From contig JALSOA010000014.1 of NCBI GenBank assembly GCA_026986725.1, positions 1 to 53,605 of the forward strand: a DNA stretch of 53,605 nucleotides, written 5' to 3'. The notes under the pieces are model-generated. The model saw nothing but the letters and a program-made list of their open reading frames with translations. It had not been told where the DNA came from and ran no database searches. This DNA is from Acidobacteriota bacterium. GTDB lineage: Bacteria > Acidobacteriota > Holophagae > Thermotomaculales > Thermotomaculaceae. Shown piece by piece: positions 44,296-51,200 of the stretch. Positions within the stretch are counted from its first letter, which is position 1. Every line of letters starts with the position of its first letter. Both the position numbers and the translations under genes were made by a program.

Positions 44296-45543
44296 ATGGA
44301 CTTTAATACAATAATCTATATCCTTGCAATTGCTTTCGGTTTCTATATGGCATGGAATGTGGGGGCAAACGATGTTGCAAATGCAATGGGTACCTCTGTT
44401 GGTTCAAAGGCTGTCTCTTTAAGGCAGGCCGTTTTAATTGCGGCGATATTTGAGTTTACAGGTGCATACCTTGTTGGATCCCATGTTACCCAGACCATAA
44501 GAAAGGGTATGGTTGATGTTTCAATCTTCTCATCAGCGCCCTCTCACTTTGTTCTGGGTATGCTTGCTGCACTTATTGCAACAGCATTGTGGCTTCACCT
44601 TGCAACATATTACGGGCTTCCTGTATCAACCACTCACTCCATTGTTGGTGCCGTTATTGGTTTTGGTCTTGTCGCAGGAGGAACAACAGCAGTTAAATGG
44701 GCAGGTGTTGGAAAGATTGTTTTAAGCTGGATAATATCACCTATTGCAGGTGGTATCTTTGCTTACATACTCTTTATTTTCGTGAGTAAAAGCATTCTTC
44801 AGAGGGAAAACCCAGTTGATGAATTGAAAAAGAAGGGTCCTTTTTTGATTGGACTCCTTGGTTTTGTCCTTTCAATGAGTGTTATTTATAAAGGACTGAA
44901 GTTGAAATCTATTTCCTTTAACAGGGCTATTGAGATCTCTTTTCTGGTTTTTTTTATGGTGAGTTTTGTCTCTTTTCTTGTGTTGAGACTTGTTAAATCG
45001 CAAAGAGATCTTGAGTACTCTGAAAAACTGGAGAGAGTGGAGAAAACCTTTGCATTTTTGCAGGTTATTACCGCATGCTATGTGGCATTTGCCCATGGTT
45101 CAAACGATGTTGCAAATGCTGTCGGTCCTTTAAGCGCAATAGTTAATGTTCTGAAAGAGGGGGCTGTAAAGCAAAATGCAGTTGTCTATGACTGGGTTCT
45201 TGCTCTTGGTGGCGCAGGAATTGCAATAGGTGTTGCAACCTATGGCTACAGGGTGATTGAAACAGTGGGGAAAAAGATAACCGATATCTCTCCTTCAAGA
45301 GGCTTTTCAGCAGAGTTTTCCGCTGCAACAACAATTCTTGTTTGTTCAAAATTGGGATTACCCATCTCAACAACCCATACCCTGGTTGGGGCTGTTATTG
45401 GTGTTGGTTTTGCAAGGGGTATTGCTGGTTTAAATTTAAGGGTAATAAGGGACATAGTGTATTCATGGTTGATAACTTTGCCGTTCACAGGTATTTTGTC
45501 GGCCATTCTTTACTATGTTTTTGTTCATGCTATAAAGGTTTAA
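44296..45543 (+). CDS. pit: PiT-family low-affinity phosphate permease
   Basis: The protein has 415 residues with about 10-12 membrane segments. The duplicated PiT signature is seen as VGANDVANAMGTSVGS and HGSNDVANAVGPLSAI, and the paired motifs GLPVSTTHSIVGAVIG and GLPISTTHTLVGAVIG. It carries inorganic phosphate, probably with H+ or Na+. It pairs with the DUF47 regulator upstream. Confidence 0.95.
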   Translation: MDFNTIIYILAIAFGFYMAWNVGANDVANAMGTSVGSKAVSLRQAVLIAAIFEFTGAYLVGSHVTQTIRKGMVDVSIFSSAPSHFVLGMLAALIATALWLHLATYYGLPVSTTHSIVGAVIGFGLVAGGTTAVKWAGVGKIVLSWIISPIAGGIFAYILFIFVSKSILQRENPVDELKKKGPFLIGLLGFVLSMSVIYKGLKLKSISFNRAIEISFLVFFMVSFVSFLVLRLVKSQRDLEYSEKLERVEKTFAFLQVITACYVAFAHGSNDVANAVGPLSAIVNVLKEGAVKQNAVVYDWVLALGGAGIAIGVATYGYRVIETVGKKITDISPSRGFSAEFSAATTILVCSKLGLPISTTHTLVGAVIGVGFARGIAGLNLRVIRDIVYSWLITLPFTGILSAILYYVFVHAIKV

Positions 45544-45572
45544 TTGAAAATTTTTGTTTTTTAAATTAAAAT
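45544..45572 (+). promoter_or_regulatory. Promoter with -10 six bases from the ATG (predicted leaderless)
   Basis: TTGAAA (45544-45549) and TAAAAT (45567-45572) are separated by 17 bases. ATG 45579 follows six bases after the -10, with only TTTAAT between and no ribosome site. The geometry is the same as at the kinase gene near 37064. Confidence 0.5.
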
Positions 45573-45578
45573 TTTAAT

Positions 45579-46352
45579 ATGTTAAGGCTATTAAAGAAGT
45601 TAATTATAAACATTATTTTTTACACGGTGCTTATAGGATTAACCTTTGTTTTGTTAGTGTTGCTTCTGTTTATTGTGGTTTTACCTCATGAGTTAAGGAA
45701 TGGTATTTTTAACAGATTCGCAAAGTTATGGAGTTATTGTTTGCTTAAAGCATCTTTTACTGAGTTGAAAGTCACAGGGGGGGAGAACCTTCCGTCAGGT
45801 CCTCCCTATATCATTGCTTTTAATCATTTAAGCAACTTTGATATATACGCATTGGCTCAGGCAATTACCCCTGTTTTCAGGGCTGTTATGAAAAAAGAGA
45901 TTATGCTTATTCCCCTTTTTGGCTTTGTTTTAAGGCTTTACGATTCCTTTCCAATTGACAGGAAAAACATTCAAAATGCAAAAAAAACACTTGAGAATGT
46001 TTCAAAGTACTTTAAAAAACACCCGTACATTATGGCAATTACCGGTACAAGAATAAGAAACAGAGATTTTTTTAAAGTTAAATTAAAAAAAGGCCCGGTT
46101 GTAACCGCAATTCAACACAGGATCCCTATTTTACCTGTGACATTGATAGGTCCAGACCATGTTCAGCCAAAAGGTTCTGTTTTGATTGAACCCGGGAGAA
46201 CAATAGAGGTGATTATTCACAAACCTCTTGATACCACAGGGTTTTCTCTTGAGGAAAGAGATAGAGTACTGAATGAATTAAGGAACATTATAGGAAAACC
46301 TTTAATAGAAAAGGGGGAGGCAAATTATGATGAAGAAAAAAGGGCAAAGTAA
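45579..46352 (+). CDS. PlsC-like 1-acyl-glycerol-3-phosphate acyltransferase
   Basis: The protein has 257 residues with an N-terminal membrane segment (about 8-35). The acyltransferase HX4D catalytic motif is NHLSNFD (His83, Asp88), with FPIDRKN as the second block. The third block, normally PEGTR, reads ITGTR (Thr155 in place of Glu), followed by PVLPVTLIG-like ILPVTLIG. PlsC makes phosphatidic acid from lysophosphatidic acid. The Glu change in the substrate-binding block is unusual, so another acyl acceptor is possible. Confidence 0.8.
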   Translation: MLRLLKKLIINIIFYTVLIGLTFVLLVLLLFIVVLPHELRNGIFNRFAKLWSYCLLKASFTELKVTGGENLPSGPPYIIAFNHLSNFDIYALAQAITPVFRAVMKKEIMLIPLFGFVLRLYDSFPIDRKNIQNAKKTLENVSKYFKKHPYIMAITGTRIRNRDFFKVKLKKGPVVTAIQHRIPILPVTLIGPDHVQPKGSVLIEPGRTIEVIIHKPLDTTGFSLEERDRVLNELRNIIGKPLIEKGEANYDEEKRAK

Positions 46353-46692
46353 GTTGGGGTGTTTGATCTATCTTTTAATATTTGCATACATTGTTTACCT
46401 TGCGATTCAGGTTGTTCCCATTTTGTACAACAATGAAGAATTAAGAGACCAGCTTGATCTTGCGGCAAGAAGTTATTATCAATTGAAAGACAGACCGGAT
46501 ATGCTATACAGAATGATATTGAAAAAGGCGAGGGAACTCAATATCCCTCTATCAAGAGATGATGTTTACATTCAATTGAGAAGGGGTGAGGTTGAAATAG
46601 GAGCAGATTACGATGTTGATATAGATTTCCTGTTTATGAAAAAAAAGTTCACAATGCACCCTTCAGCGACAATGCCAATATATGACTTTTAG
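46327..46692 (+). CDS. Small single-pass membrane protein of unknown function
   Basis: The protein has 121 residues. One membrane helix (about 9-30) is followed by a mixed alpha/beta domain (about 40-115) that probably lies outside the cytoplasm. It overlaps plsC by 26 bases and the channel gene by 11. The size and layout recall DUF4845-type pilin-like small proteins, but no secure family match can be claimed. A second ATG sits one codon in. Confidence 0.65.
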   Translation: MMKKKGQSKLGCLIYLLIFAYIVYLAIQVVPILYNNEELRDQLDLAARSYYQLKDRPDMLYRMILKKARELNIPLSRDDVYIQLRRGEVEIGADYDVDIDFLFMKKKFTMHPSATMPIYDF

Positions 46693-47674
46693 AAAGAAAA
46701 TTCTATCAGTACTGTACATTCCTTTTTTAGTGCTTTTTGTTATATTGAGTGTTGGAACGGCAGGTTACATTTTACTTGAAAAAGCCTCTTTCCTTGATTC
46801 CCTTTACATGACTGTAATTACCCTTACCACAGTTGGTTTCAGAGAGGTCGTTAATCTTGATTCAAAGGGAAAAGTTTTTACAATTTTTTTGATACTTATG
46901 GGGATGGGGCTTATTGGTTACACAATATCAAGTGTTTCTGCCTTCTTTGTTGAGGGAGGATTGAAGGAGTTTATGAAGGGGAGGAGGATGGAAAAGGAAA
47001 TTAAAAAACTGAAATCTCATATAATTGTTTGCGGTTTTGGGGAAAGCGGTTCAAAAATTGCTGAGATTCTCAAAAAAAGTGGAAAGGATGTGGTTGTTGT
47101 TGATTCAACTTATTTCCCTGCTATGGAAAACCACTATCACATAATAGGCGATGCAACAGATGATGAAACCTTAAAGGCTGCAGGTTTGAAAAAAGCGTCT
47201 TTTCTGGTTGCGGCTTTACCTTCTGATTCAGATAATATTTTTCTTTCTATAACCGCAAAAGCATTAAATAAAGGGATAAAAGTTATTGCAAAGGCAAAAG
47301 ACAACAGATCTATTAAAAAGATGAAACTTGTCGGAGTAGATGAAATAGTTTATCTATTCGACATAACTGCGAGAAGGATTGCAAATCTTATTATTTCACC
47401 TCATTTTGTTAACATGGTTGATGTTTTTTCAGAGGGAAATGTTTATCTTGAAATTGCAGAAATTGATATTTCAAAATACCCTGATTATATTGGGAAAACA
47501 ATTGCACAATTAAATCTTAAAAGAAAAACAGGTCTTTTAATTGTGGCAATAAAAAAGGGGAATGGAAGTTTAAAATTCAACCCTGATTCTGATTATGTTT
47601 TTGAGGAAAAAGATGTTTTGCTTGTTATGGGAACAAGGGAGCAAATTGAAAGGGTTAACAATGTTTTTTTCTAA
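46682..47674 (+). CDS. Two-TM potassium channel with RCK/TrkA-N and TrkA-C domains
   Basis: The protein has 330 residues. Two membrane helices flank a pore loop with the filter TVGF (50-53, in TLTTVGFREV), the TVGF variant common in bacterial RCK channels. The RCK/TrkA-N domain begins at IIVCGFGESGSKIAEIL and has VVVVDST and IIGDATDD for nucleotide binding. The C-terminal TrkA-C part includes IAQLNLKRKTGLLIVAI and the closing VLLVMGTREQIERV. It should be a ligand-gated K+ channel of the inner membrane. Confidence 0.9.
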   Translation: MTFRKKILSVLYIPFLVLFVILSVGTAGYILLEKASFLDSLYMTVITLTTVGFREVVNLDSKGKVFTIFLILMGMGLIGYTISSVSAFFVEGGLKEFMKGRRMEKEIKKLKSHIIVCGFGESGSKIAEILKKSGKDVVVVDSTYFPAMENHYHIIGDATDDETLKAAGLKKASFLVAALPSDSDNIFLSITAKALNKGIKVIAKAKDNRSIKKMKLVGVDEIVYLFDITARRIANLIISPHFVNMVDVFSEGNVYLEIAEIDISKYPDYIGKTIAQLNLKRKTGLLIVAIKKGNGSLKFNPDSDYVFEEKDVLLVMGTREQIERVNNVFF

Positions 47675-48125
47675 AAGAGTTTTTTTTATTTATTTGATTT
47701 TTTCTCTTTTTTTGTTTGCAAGCTCAGGGAAAAAAATTACCGAGCGGTTTGGTACGGTAATCTTTCCTTCTAAAAGAGTGTACAATGTGGAACTTGCTGA
47801 AACTAAAGAACAATGGATTAAAGGTTTGATGTTTAGGAAAACATTACCTGAAAAAGGCGGTATGCTTTTTATCTATCCTGAACCGGGTTTTTACGCGATC
47901 TGGATGAAAAACTGTTTCATTTCGCTTGATATTCTATGGCTTGATTCTAAAGGGAAGATCATTTACATAATTGAAAATGCACCACCGTGTAAACATGAAC
48001 CCTGTGAAGTGTATCAGCCTATAATGAAGTCAAGCTATGTGCTGGAGTTAAGATCCGGTACAGTTAAGAAAGAGAAATTAAGGGTCGGTGATAGGCTTGA
48101 TATTGTTTTGCCTGAAAAAAAATAA
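47661..48125 (+). CDS. Secreted DUF192-family protein
   Basis: About 154 residues. The N-terminus from ATG 47661 is a signal-like hydrophobic segment (MFFSKRVFFIYLIFSLFLFA) after an AAAGGG site; the longer in-frame ORF from 47595 lies inside the channel gene and is rejected. The DUF192 signature runs from ELAETKEQWIKGLMFRK through GFYAIWMKNCFISLDILWLD. The family is a small beta-barrel of unknown function, normally exported. It overlaps the channel gene by 14 bases. Confidence 0.85.
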   Translation: MFFSKRVFFIYLIFSLFLFASSGKKITERFGTVIFPSKRVYNVELAETKEQWIKGLMFRKTLPEKGGMLFIYPEPGFYAIWMKNCFISLDILWLDSKGKIIYIIENAPPCKHEPCEVYQPIMKSSYVLELRSGTVKKEKLRVGDRLDIVLPEKK

Positions 48126-48186
48126 TTTTTTCTTCTTAAAATACTTCAAGTTATAAAAAATTTTTTCAAATTAGGAAAAAAAAACT

Positions 48187-48214
48187 TTGATTTTTAACAA
48201 AAATTTAACATAAT
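48187..48214 (+). promoter_or_regulatory. Promoter candidate for the 1758-residue secreted protein
   Basis: TTGATT (48187-48192) and CATAAT (48209-48214) are separated by 16 bases. The region around is extremely AT-rich (about 48120-48230). ATG 48273 lies about 59 bases past the -10, so the leader is long enough for a regulatory element. Confidence 0.4.
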
Positions 48215-48238
48215 AGATGTACCGTTTTAAAAGGAGAT

Positions 48239-48283
48239 ATGAAGAATATTTACCATAACTGGAGGGTGCTAAATGAATTTTAG
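48239..48283 (+). CDS. Possible 14-codon leader peptide overlapping the large surface-protein gene
   Basis: After AAAAGGAG (about 48229-48236) an ATG at 48239 opens the frame MKNIYHNWRVLNEF and stops at TAG 48281-48283, 11 bases inside the main gene. The Shine-Dalgarno to ATG spacing is short. The main gene has its own GGAGGG site at 48261-48266. No attenuator hairpin is obvious. It could be a translational-coupling leader or chance. Confidence 0.3.
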   Translation: MKNIYHNWRVLNEF

Positions 48284-51200
48284 AATGAAACCAATGTTAA
48301 GGCTTTGTGTACTTACTTTAATCCTGTTTTTTTCAACATTCTCTTTTTCTCAAACCTATCGGATCCTTTTTGACAACTCAAAGGCTCAAACGGCAGGAAA
48401 TGCTGACTGGAAGATTGACGACGACGAACCATACCCTGACCCTGCCAGTCCGACATCTGAAAGTGACTGGATAGGTGGTATATCAAGCTGGGGGTATGAA
48501 CTCTGGCAGACAGGTGACTATGAAATAGTGCAGTTGCCTCAAAACTCTCAAATAACCTATGGTGATTCCAACAATCCCCTTGACCTCTCAAACTTTGATG
48601 TGTTTGTTTGTGTTGAACCGAACATTCAATTTACCGACAGTGAAAAAGAGGCGATTATCTCTTTTGTTGAAAACGGGGGGGGGCTGTTTATTGTTGCAGA
48701 CCACAATGGAAGTGATAGAAACAATGACGGGATGGATTCACCTCACATCTGGAATGACCTTTTTAACAACAATCCACGGGGGATAACAAACATTTTCGGT
48801 GTCACATTCAACCTCAACTCCATAAGCGGCTCTTTTACCGATATAAGAACAAATTTAACTGAGCCGGAGGACGACGCACTTTTTAACGGACCATTTGGCA
48901 ATGTTACAGGGATTGCTTATCATTCCGGTGCATCAATGAGCGTTGATACAAATGCGAACCCAAATGCAAGGGCTCAGATATGGAGGGATTCTTCCCATTC
49001 CGATTCCGATGTTGTGGTTGCTACAAGCCGTTTCGGAAACGGAAGAATTGCATTTGTTGGAGATTCATCTCCCTGTGATGACGGCACAGGCCAACCAGGG
49101 GACAATCTTTACGATGGATGGAATGAATCAGGGGTAACTGATAGACAAATATTCTTAAACCTCACGGTCTGGCTTGCCGGTGGGGGAGGTGCAGGTTCTG
49201 GAATTTCAATAGGAAATCCGTCTCTTGACCCTGCAAATCCTCAAAATGGAGATGCCGTCACAGTTACAGTTGATGTTACAGATTCAAACGGGTCAATCGC
49301 TTCGGTTGTTTTACAGTGGAAAAAGTTTAATTCAGATACATTCAACTCTGTGAATATGACCAACACATCGGGGGATACCTATGAAGGTCAGATCCCTGCT
49401 CAAAGTGATACTGTTGTCCAGTATCAAATTGTTGCAACAGACAATGACAACAACACTGCAACTAAAGGAATATTCTCCTATCAGGTTGGTTTTGTCCCTA
49501 TATGTGATTTAAGAACCAATGCAAACGATTCTAACGGTGTAAATAAGTACAATAACAACAATTTTATTTTGAAGGGAATAGTTACAGCACCAACCGAAAA
49601 CTGTTACGGAACTTCAGGTAAAACAGATATTTATATTCAGGATTCATCAGGTTGTGGAATAAACATATACAACGGGACATCTGACCAGCCGGTTGTTAAT
49701 TTAGGCGATGTTGTTGAGGTAAAGGGCAAACTTACCCAGTTCAAAGGTAAACTTGAACTTGACATATCTTCAGGTTATATGAATGTTGTTGGAACAGACA
49801 CAGTCCCATCTCCTGAAGTAATTACTTGCAGTCAGGTTGGGGAAGGCTATGAGGGTAAACTGGTCAGAATAAACAATGTTCATGTGGTAAGTGGTTCAAT
49901 CCCACCGGAGGGCTCATCTGGACCTCTAACAATAGAGGACTCCACAGGTCAGGCAACCGTTTACATTGACAAAGACGGGGAGATTGACGGGATGGACACC
50001 CCTCAGGGAGATTTTGACTTAATTGGAATTATAATGCAGTACGACAACTCCTCACCATACGATTCAGGTTACCAGATAAATCCAAGATTTCAGTCCGATT
50101 TTATTACATCCGGTGGCGGAGGCGGAGGAAATCCTGACCTTTACTTTTCTGAATACATAGAAGGAAGCGGAAGCAACAAGGCGCTCGAGATATTCAACGA
50201 AACAGGGAGTGCTGTTGATTTAAGCGAATATGAAATACAGATCTATTACAATGGAAATACCTCTGCTGGAACAACAATATCATTGAACGGGACACTGAAC
50301 GATGGTGATACATTTGTAATAGCAAATTCAAATGCAGATAGTGCTGTTTTAAACAAAGCGGATATGACAACTGGCTCAATAAACTTCAATGGAGATGATG
50401 CAGTGGTTCTTGTACATAACGGAAATGTTGTTGACTGTATTGGAAGGGTTGGTGAAGACCCTGGAAATTCATGGGAAAACAACGGAGTATCAACAAAAGA
50501 TATGACCCTTATAAGAAAGCCTCACATTCATCAGGGTGATACTGTGACTGACGATGCTTTCGACCCCTCAGTCGAATGGAACGGACAACCACAGGATTAC
50601 TTTGACGACCTTGGAACCCATACCTGTCTATACACATTAACAGTGAATGTTGCAACAGGTTCTGGTACAACAGATCCGTCAGGCTCAAACGATTATCAAT
50701 ATAAAACGGTTGTCAATGTTACAGCCACCCCTGCAAGCGGCTATCAATTTGATCACTGGGAAGGTGACGCATCTGGAAGCAGCAACCCGTTAACTGTGAC
50801 GGTAAGGTCAGACATGGCTGTAAACGCAGTATTCACGGCAAGTGCCCCATCAGGCCCTGATCTTTATTTTTCCGAATACATAGAGGGAAGCGGAAGCAAC
50901 AAGGCACTTGAAATATTCAACGAAACGGGTAATGCGGTAGATTTAAGCGAATACAGTATTGAGATATACAACAACGGTCATTCAAGCCCCGATCACACAA
51001 TAAACCTGTCAGGGACATTAAACGATGCTGGGACCTATGTAATAGTGTACAATGGGGCGGATGCGTCCTTGCAGGCGTATGGAGATCTAATAACAGCGGA
51101 ATGTTCATTTAATGGAGACGATGCGATAGTATTGAAACACAACGGAGCAATAATAGACTGCATAGGCCAGGTAGGTGTAGATCCCGGCAGTTCCTGGAGC

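Noticed and set aside
47595-47660. Longer N-terminus for the DUF192 protein
   Set aside because: The extra 22 codons lie inside the channel gene and precede the signal peptide. ATG 47661 gives a proper signal sequence and ribosome site.
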